Shown piece after piece: positions 1 through 5,248 of a stretch of 8,993 nucleotides of DNA. Position 1 is the first letter of the stretch. The number at the start of each line of letters is the position of its first letter. The notes beneath the pieces are model-generated. The model searched no databases. It worked only from the letters and a program-made list of their open reading frames with translations, and was not told the DNA's origin. The stretch covers positions 1 to 8,993 of the forward strand of contig JAGMDE010000086.1 in the NCBI GenBank assembly GCA_023128855.1. The letters are read 5' to 3'. The stretch is from Thermoplasmatales archaeon (lineage in GTDB: Archaea > Thermoplasmatota > E2 > DHVEG-1). The translations under genes were made by a program, and so were the position numbers.

Positions 1-222
1 ATGGATGAAAAAACAAGGATAGAAAAAGACATAGTAATGTTTGAAGACAATATTTCACAGATTAATGATAAAAAGTTAACTGAATCTCAAGAAAAAACAG
101 TAGAACTTGCAAAACAATATCATGAAGATACAAAATACTATCTAGATAAGGGTGATTTTTTTACAGCCTTTGGCTGTATCAATTATGCTCATGGATTACT
201 TGATGCAATAATTAAATTCTAA
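1..222 (+). CDS. DUF357 family protein (possibly 5'-partial)
   Basis: This is a small, probably all-helical soluble protein of 73 residues as visible. Its C-terminal half (about residues 40-70) carries the DUF357 signature: a tyrosine-rich YHEDTKYYLDKGD stretch followed by FTAFGCINYAHGLLDA. DUF357 is an archaeal family of unknown biochemical role, so no function is assigned. The ATG is the very first base of the window, so no ribosome binding site can be inspected and the true start could lie further upstream; the visible length is already near that of short family members. The TAA stop (220-222) overlaps the stop of the convergent SAM hydrolase gene by four bases. The family call is from motif recognition; completeness is uncertain. 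Confidence 0.8.
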   Translation: MDEKTRIEKDIVMFEDNISQINDKKLTESQEKTVELAKQYHEDTKYYLDKGDFFTAFGCINYAHGLLDAIIKF

Positions 223-1007
223 GGTAAAAGTATCTTTATTTCATCATCAGTTTTAATCCCAAGTTTTTTTGCAGCATTTCCTTGATTTTGTGCAATTTCA
301 AGTAAATTACTACTCCCAATTGTTGCAAGAAAATCACCTTTTTTTACAAGATCATATGTCATTACAAAAGGAATCTTCAACTGCTTATCACCAATAAAAG
401 CCATTATTTTATTATCATAGCTTAAAACTTGATTTAAGCTAATGCTTTCAATATTTGTAATAATATTTCCAAAATTATCAATATAAATCACTTTTCCAGT
501 AACTGCTTTATCTTTTATCTCGAATTTTCCAAAGTCCAAATCAACAAAATCAATAACAATTGGGCCAATTTGATCAAATGGTACACCGTTAAGTATATGT
601 GTGGCCACGGGAGTGAAAATATCTCTCCCATGAAATGTATTAGAAATTGAATTTAACATAAGATCTGTGTTTACAATTTCATAAACATTAAAATCTCCTA
701 GATATCTTGCAGTAGGTATCAAAAGACCATTATCTGGACCTACCAGTATCTGAGTTCTAGTTGCAACTACTATTCCTCGTCTAGTTGTACCAACTCCTGG
801 ATCAACAACTGCCACATGAACTGTTCCTACAGGAAAATATGGAACAGAGTTTCGTAGAACAAATGCTCCCTCTCTGATATTATGAGGTGTTATATCATGT
901 GTTATATCAACAGTTTTAGCATCTGTCATTGAATGCGCAACTCCTTTCATTTGCGGCACATAGCTGCTTTTACTGCCGAAATCCGAAAGGAATGTTATCA
1001 TTTTCAT
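219..1007 (-). CDS. SAM hydroxide adenosyltransferase (DUF62 / SAM hydrolase)
   Basis: The 262-residue protein matches the DUF62 (SAM_HAT) family, which uses an activated water or hydroxide to split S-adenosylmethionine into adenosine and methionine in the cytosol. The N-terminal domain starts MKMITFLSDFG and contains VVDPGVGTTRRG with the conserved Asp69 and Arg76, then FHGRDIF with His126; these correspond to the Asp-Arg-His set described for the Pyrococcus enzyme. The smaller C-terminal domain has the IDNFGNIITNI motif (about residues 178-190). Length is typical. The start at 1007 is chosen over an in-frame ATG at 1031 because GGAGAG (1014-1019) sits six bases upstream of it and the family begins at this point. 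A TATA-like ATATTAAATA lies at 1046-1055. The gene is convergent with DUF357, sharing four bases, and divergent from the zinc-ribbon gene. The physiological reason for SAM hydrolysis is not settled. Confidence 0.93.
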   Translation of the reverse strand: MKMITFLSDFGSKSSYVPQMKGVAHSMTDAKTVDITHDITPHNIREGAFVLRNSVPYFPVGTVHVAVVDPGVGTTRRGIVVATRTQILVGPDNGLLIPTARYLGDFNVYEIVNTDLMLNSISNTFHGRDIFTPVATHILNGVPFDQIGPIVIDFVDLDFGKFEIKDKAVTGKVIYIDNFGNIITNIESISLNQVLSYDNKIMAFIGDKQLKIPFVMTYDLVKKGDFLATIGSSNLLEIAQNQGNAAKKLGIKTDDEIKILLP

Positions 1008-1139
1008 CAAATGCTCTCCTCGAATTACCAAAATATTGAATCTACTATTTAATATCGCCAGTTATCCTAGTGATTTTTATAAATTTTTTAGCAAAAGTAT
1101 TTATGTTAGTAGTTCACATATTGTATAGGTTGGATTTTC
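1008..1139. promoter_or_regulatory. Divergent promoter region, SAM hydrolase (-) / zinc-ribbon gene (+)
   Basis: The minus-strand gene has an SD GGAGAG at 1014-1019 and a TATA-like ATATTAAATA at 1046-1055, which would place transcription start near 1024 and give a short leader. The plus-strand gene has two candidate TATA elements: TTTTTATAAA at 1074-1083 and TATTTATG at 1098-1105. The latter would give a leader of about a dozen bases containing the weak SD AGGT at 1127-1130. Assignments rest on spacing only. Confidence 0.5.
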
Positions 1140-1541
1140 ATGAAGACAAGGTACAACAAAAATGATATGGAGATTCTAGCCGGAGTTTGGGATAGGACCC
1201 ATGATAAGTCTTTGATATGCCCCCAATGCGGGCACAATCTTGTAATAGTACAGGTTGAACCGATACACGACGCTGAAAACGCCTATATCCCTTATGATAC
1301 GATAATTGAATGCACTTCATGTGATTTTAAAATAAGAGCAGAATCATTTTCAATACTAGGTAGTGTTAAAAGTTTTGATCTAAAGAATATTGAGATAGCT
1401 AGCTGGTCCCCAAGCGGAAGTAGAGTTATTTCTCGCTATGAACATGTACTTGACTATGACCTACTTAAGAAACTGAAAGAATCAGAGGAGCTTACAGAGT
1501 TTCTTATCGTAAATAAACAAGTCATACAAGTAATAGGATAA
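1140..1541 (+). CDS. Zinc-ribbon protein of unknown function
   Basis: This 133-residue soluble protein carries a treble-clef or zinc-ribbon-like cysteine arrangement: CPQCG (Cys27, Cys30) and CTSCD (Cys58, Cys61), separated by 27 residues. The four cysteines would bind one zinc. After the ribbon comes an alpha/beta-looking segment (residues 65-133) with no motif I recognise, including ASWSPSGSRVISRYEHVLDYDLL. There is no signal peptide or membrane helix. It looks like a conserved archaeal hypothetical protein, possibly nucleic-acid or protein binding, but the function is not shown. The ATG at 1140 is the first in frame and has a weak AGGT upstream at 1127-1130. The gene is divergent from the SAM hydrolase and is followed by the promoter of a small ORF, so it is probably monocistronic. 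Confidence 0.8.
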   Translation: MKTRYNKNDMEILAGVWDRTHDKSLICPQCGHNLVIVQVEPIHDAENAYIPYDTIIECTSCDFKIRAESFSILGSVKSFDLKNIEIASWSPSGSRVISRYEHVLDYDLLKKLKESEELTEFLIVNKQVIQVIG

Positions 1542-1564
1542 AACAAAATTTTCTTGTGATAATA

Positions 1565-1581
1565 CAAATATGGCATATTTG
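1565..1581. repeat. 17-bp palindrome, operator candidate
   Basis: CAAATAT-GGC-ATATTTG has perfect 7-bp arms around a 3-bp centre. It ends 5 bp before the palindromic A/T box at 1587-1600, the place where an archaeal activator would bind upstream of BRE/TATA. It could instead form a hairpin at the 3' end of the zinc-ribbon transcript, although no T-tract follows it. Confidence 0.45.
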
Positions 1582-1586
1582 CTCAC

Positions 1587-1628
1587 AATATTTAAATATT
1601 AGAAGAAAGAGAACTCTTAATTAGGGAG
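1587..1628 (+). promoter_or_regulatory. TATA box and SD site for the 29-codon ORF
   Basis: AATATTTAAATATT (1587-1600) contains a consensus-like archaeal TATA box TTTAAATA at 1591-1598. Transcription would start about 25 bp later, near 1620-1622, immediately before GGGAG (1624-1628), which is six bases upstream of an ATG at 1635. The three elements sit at textbook archaeal spacing on the plus strand. Confidence 0.55.
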
Positions 1629-1634
1629 TATTCT

Positions 1635-1724
1635 ATGAAAAAGAAGACAGGCAAAAAACCAAAGAAAAACATTCCTAAGCGGATATACATAACATGGGTC
1701 AACGTAGTTGAGTCTTACTCATAA
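1635..1724 (+). CDS. Candidate 29-residue lysine-rich small protein
   Basis: The reading frame starts at ATG 1635 and ends with TAA at 1722-1724. The N-terminal half is strongly basic (MKKKTGKKPKKNIPKR) and the C-terminal half is more hydrophobic (IYITWVNVVESYS). It has its own well-placed TATA box, SD site (GGGAG, 1624-1628) and upstream palindrome, which is more start context than many annotated genes here have. It overlaps the 3' end of the convergent purF gene by ten bases. I do not recognise a family; the charge pattern could suit RNA or ribosome contact, but that is speculation. The alternative is that the A-rich codons are simply the complement of T-tracts acting as the purF terminator, or that the promoter drives a non-coding RNA. 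Confidence 0.45.
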   Translation: MKKKTGKKPKKNIPKRIYITWVNVVESYS

Positions 1725-3142
1725 GCTCGGTAGTCTTTTCTATCGTTTTTTAAGAATTTGATTACATCTTCTCTCATTTCTTCAGGGTAACCATTTGGAA
1801 AATCTATGCATCCCGCACAAATGCTGGAACCTATCGCCTTTTTTAACAAATCAATTGTTGTATAAGCTAAAGAGTCAGCTCCAATTTCTTTTCCTATTTC
1901 ATCCCAGGATTTTACTCTTCCGTCTTGATCTCTAGCGATAAACTCCTTTTTACTACGCATGTCAATACCGAGATAACAAGGAGCAATTAAAGGTGGACAA
2001 CCAATCCTAACGTGAACTTCTTTAGCACCCGCACCCTTTAAGCCTCTTATCAATTTTCTAATATTAGTACCACGAACAATAGAATCATCAATCAAAACAA
2101 CTCTTTTACCATCTAAAACAGATCTTAAATAAGAAAGACCTTCTTCAACAACCCGGTCTCTGCTTTCCTGAGTCTGTTGAATAAAACTACGTTCGTCCTT
2201 ATCTTTCATTATACCCTCATCTATCGGTATACCTGATTCTCTAGCATAACCAGTAGCATAATGACGCCCTGATTCTGGGACTGGTATTACGACATCTGCA
2301 TCGATAGGATACTCTTTTGCTAGTAGGCGACCTAATTCAGAACGGCAATTATGAACAGAACGGCCATTTATTCTAGAATCAGGTTTTGCAAAATAAACAA
2401 ACTCAAACATACATGGTTTTGGTTGTTTTTTGATAAGTTGTTTTTCATAAACGTTTCCCTTGGAATCAATTATTACAACTGATCCACCTGGAATATCCTT
2501 TACATATTCGAAGTTGATTTTCTTAAAAACACGTGTTTCAGATGTAATGCAATACAATCCATCAGATTTACCCAATACCAGAGGGTGTATTTTGTAAGGA
2601 TCAGCCATTGCAAAAATATAGGGATTTTCTCCTGAATCTGCAAGAAATAATGCAGAATAGCTTCCTTTTAATAAATGCATAAGTTCTTTACAAGATTTAA
2701 ATATCAAATCAGGTGAGAGTTCTTTTTTATAAAGTCTATCTGCCATTGGCAATAATAGGCTTTGAATGTCGCATTCAGTTCTGGGAGTTCGTTTTGTTTT
2801 TTTATTAACATCTAGAAAATTGTAAATATTTCCATTATGAGCTACAGCAAGAAATGGATTTACTAGATATTCAGGTTGTGCATTCTGTTTCAAAGATTTT
2901 GCATTATCCATCCCTGCAGTTGAATATCTTGTATGACCAATACCAACATTTCCAGGAATATCTATTTTTCTTTCCTCGTTAAAAATCTCTCTAACAAGAC
3001 CAGGTTCTTTTGTTACATGGATGTTTCCATCATAAATTAGCATACCCGCTGAGGTTTGACCTCTATGCTGGACAGAAAATAAGCTGTGATAAATAAGGCG
3101 AGATACTGGTTTTCCCCCGATAATACCAACGATACCACACAT
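1715..3142 (-). CDS. purF: Amidophosphoribosyltransferase (glutamine PRPP amidotransferase)
   Basis: PurF catalyses the first committed step of purine synthesis: PRPP plus glutamine gives 5-phosphoribosylamine, glutamate and pyrophosphate, in the cytosol. The 475-residue protein is full length. The N-terminal Ntn glutaminase domain (about 1-230) begins MCGIVGI, giving a catalytic Cys2 exposed by Met removal, with GIGHTRYSTAG (68-77), AHNGNIYN (101-108) and Asp125 for glutamine binding. The phosphoribosyltransferase domain carries the PRPP loop VVLIDDSIVRGTN (348-360). Cys244, Cys389, Cys442 and Cys445 match the four [4Fe-4S] ligands of Bacillus-type PurF, but there is no propeptide before Cys2. 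The start at 3142 has no SD; a TATA element about 26 bp upstream (3168-3176) suggests a leaderless mRNA. The gene lies 44 bp after the carboxypeptidase gene on the same strand but appears to have its own promoter. Function is secure. Confidence 0.98.
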   Translation of the reverse strand: MCGIVGIIGGKPVSRLIYHSLFSVQHRGQTSAGMLIYDGNIHVTKEPGLVREIFNEERKIDIPGNVGIGHTRYSTAGMDNAKSLKQNAQPEYLVNPFLAVAHNGNIYNFLDVNKKTKRTPRTECDIQSLLLPMADRLYKKELSPDLIFKSCKELMHLLKGSYSALFLADSGENPYIFAMADPYKIHPLVLGKSDGLYCITSETRVFKKINFEYVKDIPGGSVVIIDSKGNVYEKQLIKKQPKPCMFEFVYFAKPDSRINGRSVHNCRSELGRLLAKEYPIDADVVIPVPESGRHYATGYARESGIPIDEGIMKDKDERSFIQQTQESRDRVVEEGLSYLRSVLDGKRVVLIDDSIVRGTNIRKLIRGLKGAGAKEVHVRIGCPPLIAPCYLGIDMRSKKEFIARDQDGRVKSWDEIGKEIGADSLAYTTIDLLKKAIGSSICAGCIDFPNGYPEEMREDVIKFLKNDRKDYRAYE

Positions 3143-3167
3143 GGTAATTGAGGGAATAAACAGGCAT

Positions 3168-3176
3168 TATTTAAAT
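3168..3176 (-). promoter_or_regulatory. purF TATA box (leaderless start)
   Basis: On the minus strand ATTTAAATA is centred about 30 bp upstream of the purF ATG (3142), so transcription should begin within a few bases of the start codon. No SD-like sequence occurs between them. This supports a separate, leaderless purF transcript rather than read-through from the carboxypeptidase gene. Confidence 0.55.
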
Positions 3177-3186
3177 GACACTGATA

Positions 3187-4341
3187 TTAGTCTAACAACA
3201 AGGCTCTTTCACAAAGGTAGAGATGAACACCTGTATGATTTCTACACATGTTGATTACCGTTTCTGGATCTTTTGGAGCATGTTCCTTTCCTAATTCAAT
3301 TAAAAAGGCAAGAATATTATGTTCTCCATAAAGCCAATCTTCTGAAGCACCTGTACAACCACCAATAAGCCGCCAATAAACTGGCCAGTTTCTTTTACCA
3401 AAGTTAGGATATTTGTTTATCTTTGAAATGTTTTCACCAATTGAAAAAAAGAGATCTTCATCTTTAGTTGGTAGGTTAGAATAAGCCCAAGGGTAAGCAA
3501 TATATGGGTAATATGTATGATAAGAAACTGAAATACTAATATTATGAGTTTCTACAAAATTTTTAATTGCTTTTGTTTCATTTTCAGAGAAAGGTTTTAT
3601 GCCACCATAATTAGCTTTTGAATCTCTTAAGTCATTTCCAGCAAGAAAAAAGTAGTAAAAAGGAAATAGAAATTTTAAATACCATTTATATCCAAAATTT
3701 CTGTTCAAGTTTACCCCGTAGGAAGTTATTTTTTTTCTGAATCCAAATATTCCATAGTTTGGTACACAGTTCTTACGCGTATTTGCTTCAACGCCATCTG
3801 GATTTGCCATAGAAATTAAAAAAATTTGAGAATTGTTTATGACTTCTCTAACTCTATCTTCAGAAGGATCTTCATCTATCAGTCCATCTTCATCATTATC
3901 AAATCCATCGATTGGATCTTCATTAATTTGTCCATCGTCATCATTATCAGTATTTTCTTTACTGTAATTTCCAACCATGTATTTGATAAAATATATTAAA
4001 ATTTCAAAGGCTGGTTTTTCATTTCCATGAAGAGCACCAAACAAAAGAACTCCTGGTTCATCTTCATCTATAGTAACATTATCCGATAATTTTACTACCC
4101 ATATGTCTCTTCCTTGATAGGTTTTCCCATAAGATGTTACTGACATAATTTCTGAATGATTTTCTTGTAACTCAAAAAGAAGGTTTGTCATGTTTTGATA
4201 ACTATAATATTCATATATTTCTTCAGTTGACTTGATGATTTCATCAACTGGATTTTCTTTTAGTTGATTTCCTTTTACAGTTAATAGGGAACTTTGAAGC
4301 AAGAATAATACTATGATTGATGTGATTAATTTCTTTGACAT
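3187..4341 (-). CDS. Secreted M14-family zinc carboxypeptidase with Ca-type acidic loops
   Basis: This is a metallocarboxypeptidase (peptidase family M14) that would trim peptides from the C-terminus outside the cell. Residue numbers here count from an alternative ATG at 4347. A signal peptide occupies about residues 3-26 (MSKKLITSIIVLFLLQSSLL). The zinc motif GALHGNE supplies His107 and Glu110, the third ligand is His277 in SVSYHTYY, the substrate-binding NLNRNFG contains Arg216, and the general base is Glu351 in FLIELGKEH. Between the first and second ligands lies an acidic insert (133-162) with two D-x-D-x-DG loops (DNDDDGQINED and DNDEDGLIDED) resembling EF-hand or thrombospondin-3 calcium sites. 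Nine N-x-S/T sequons fit a glycosylated exported protein. I choose ATG 4341 because there is no SD and the TATA box is about 26 bp upstream, implying a leaderless start; 4347 is possible. It lies downstream of the BsuPI-like gene and shares its promoter box. Confidence 0.92.
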   Translation of the reverse strand: MSKKLITSIIVLFLLQSSLLTVKGNQLKENPVDEIIKSTEEIYEYYSYQNMTNLLFELQENHSEIMSVTSYGKTYQGRDIWVVKLSDNVTIDEDEPGVLLFGALHGNEKPAFEILIYFIKYMVGNYSKENTDNDDDGQINEDPIDGFDNDEDGLIDEDPSEDRVREVINNSQIFLISMANPDGVEANTRKNCVPNYGIFGFRKKITSYGVNLNRNFGYKWYLKFLFPFYYFFLAGNDLRDSKANYGGIKPFSENETKAIKNFVETHNISISVSYHTYYPYIAYPWAYSNLPTKDEDLFFSIGENISKINKYPNFGKRNWPVYWRLIGGCTGASEDWLYGEHNILAFLIELGKEHAPKDPETVINMCRNHTGVHLYLCERALLLD

Positions 4342-4363
4342 CAACATTATTTTTTACTTTATT

Positions 4364-4386
4364 AATATAAAAATTTTATAGTACAA
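4364..4386 (-). promoter_or_regulatory. Carboxypeptidase promoter with shared TTGTACTATAAA box
   Basis: Read on the minus strand, TTGTACTATAAA (4375-4386) is followed by a TATA element TTTATATT (4364-4371). The same 12-mer occurs exactly ahead of the TATA box of the BsuPI-like gene. Expected transcription start is about 4340-4345, at the start codon itself. Confidence 0.55.
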
Positions 4387-4452
4387 GCATATCCTAAACT
4401 CAAATAAGATCCATTTGGATTTAAAACTGATATCATTTTAATAATAATGATA

Positions 4453-4467
4453 GAAAAAGAAAAAAAG
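4453..4467 (-). terminator. U-tract terminator after the BsuPI-like gene
   Basis: Read on the minus strand this is CTTTTTTTCTTTTTC, starting about 20 bases after the TAG stop at 4488. Runs of U of this kind are the usual archaeal 3'-end signal. It separates the inhibitor-like gene from the carboxypeptidase gene, which has its own promoter further on. Confidence 0.55.
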
Positions 4468-4487
4468 TAAGTTTTAGGAAAATTAAA

Positions 4488-5024
4488 CTATCTACTGATA
4501 TCAACGTATGTATATGCAATGTATTTTACATTGCAAATCATTTCAGGTATGATTCCAATAATACAATAAGATCCTGGTCTAACTTGACGGCGAAATATTA
4601 ATGGCATAAAGTTAAATATTTTCCCTTTTTGATTCCATGTATGGTTCCAAAAAATAGTTTCACCAGCAGAAATATTGATCTTAGTAACTGTTTGGTGGAA
4701 GGATTTTCCATCTGACCATTGATAACGTTTAAACCAAGATTTTAGAACTATAAAATCATGAGTTTTCGTGTCTGGAGTTGTAATTGTAATATTTTCACCT
4801 CCAGTGTTTGTTAATTTAAACGAAATATTTACTGGTTCTCTAAGCTTGTACTCTTTTTTATCTGTTATTATTTCAAATGTAATATTATCAAAAGTTGAAC
4901 TGTGTTTAGTTAATTGTTTCCTTAACAAAATGTCTGTTTTGTTTGTACTTATCGCAGATGATAATGTTACTGCGGTTAGCATGAATACAACAAATATACA
5001 TATGGTTACAATTTTTTTATTCAT
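4488..5024 (-). CDS. Secreted BsuPI-domain protein (putative proteinase inhibitor)
   Basis: The 178-residue product starts with a clear signal peptide (MNKKIVTICIFVVFMLTAVT), probably cut after Ala24 in the LSSA stretch. The rest (about 47-157) resembles the BsuPI fold, named after the Bacillus intracellular proteinase inhibitor: the FEIITDKKEYKLREPVNISF and LTNTGGENITI strands, then YQWSDGKSFHQ (101-110), the GE..FWNHTW turn, and PGSYCIIGII near the end. The fold is beta-rich and immunoglobulin-like. Six N-x-S/T sequons suggest surface glycosylation. Start choice is supported by GAGGAAA about eight bases upstream (5031-5037). It sits just upstream of a secreted carboxypeptidase on the same strand with a matching promoter box, which suggests it guards or modulates secreted peptidases. 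BsuPI domains also occur in proteins with no shown inhibitory activity, so the role is inferred. Confidence 0.75.
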   Translation of the reverse strand: MNKKIVTICIFVVFMLTAVTLSSAISTNKTDILLRKQLTKHSSTFDNITFEIITDKKEYKLREPVNISFKLTNTGGENITITTPDTKTHDFIVLKSWFKRYQWSDGKSFHQTVTKINISAGETIFWNHTWNQKGKIFNFMPLIFRRQVRPGSYCIIGIIPEMICNVKYIAYTYVDISR

Positions 5025-5061
5025 TTTATTTCCTCTTTCTTCAATATTTTTATTTATAGGT

Positions 5062-5094
5062 TTTTTAATATATAAAGTTTATAGTACAATTACC
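5062..5094 (-). promoter_or_regulatory. BsuPI-gene promoter, proximal copy
   Basis: On the minus strand TTGTACTATAAA (5078-5089) precedes a strong TATA box TTTATATA (5069-5076). Transcription start would be near 5045, leaving a leader of about 20 bases that contains the SD GAGGAAA. The 12-mer is identical to the one ahead of the carboxypeptidase gene. Confidence 0.6.
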
Positions 5095-5122
5095 TTTTTC
5101 TTCTACACTTTAATTTACGGAG

Positions 5123-5156
5123 TTTTTAGTATATAAAGATTTTATTACAATCATCC
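5123..5156 (-). repeat. Second, diverged copy of the promoter element
   Basis: This is a direct repeat of 5062-5094 displaced by about 62 bp. On the minus strand TTGTAATAAAA is followed by TC and TTTATATA, then CTAAAAA. The TATA core is intact and the upstream box is two bases shorter than in the proximal copy. It could act as a second tandem promoter with a start near 5107, or be a decayed duplicate. Confidence 0.5.
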
Positions 5157-5193
5157 TCATCAAATTGTTATAAAATAGTGTTATTTAAATACT

Positions 5194-5207
5194 AATAAAA
5201 AATAATA
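5194..5207 (-). terminator. U-tract after the transporter operon
   Basis: On the minus strand TATTATTTTTTATT lies about 40-55 bases after the transporter stop codon at 5249. It is a plausible archaeal U-rich 3' end for the RAM-transporter operon, though A/T richness of the whole stretch weakens the call. Confidence 0.35.
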
Positions 5208-5248
5208 TATGATGGAATAAAACTCAGAAAGATTTCATTTTAACATTA

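Noticed and set aside
1008..1031. Upstream ATG (1031) adding eight residues to the SAM hydrolase
   Set aside because: The SD GGAGAG falls inside that extension and points to the ATG at 1007; the family begins with MITFLSDFG.
1138..1320. 60-codon minus-strand ORF opposite the zinc-ribbon gene
   Set aside because: The plus-strand frame has the paired CxxC motifs and continues beyond it; the minus frame has no start context.
4409..4420. ATCCA-TT-TGGAT palindrome upstream of the carboxypeptidase promoter box
   Set aside because: Short arms, about 23 bp from the box, and only one copy; it cannot be told from chance.
4768..5136. 122-codon plus-strand ORF with a hydrophobic stretch
   Set aside because: It lies opposite the BsuPI-like gene, its hydrophobic run is the complement of A/T-rich promoter DNA, and it has no SD or TATA in place.
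5112..5160. 16-codon minus-strand ORF (starting ATGAGGATG) placed about 26 bp after a TTTAAATA element, as a leaderless leader peptide
   Set aside because: TATA-like strings are common in this A/T-rich gap, the ORF overlaps the duplicated promoter element, and nothing else supports translation.
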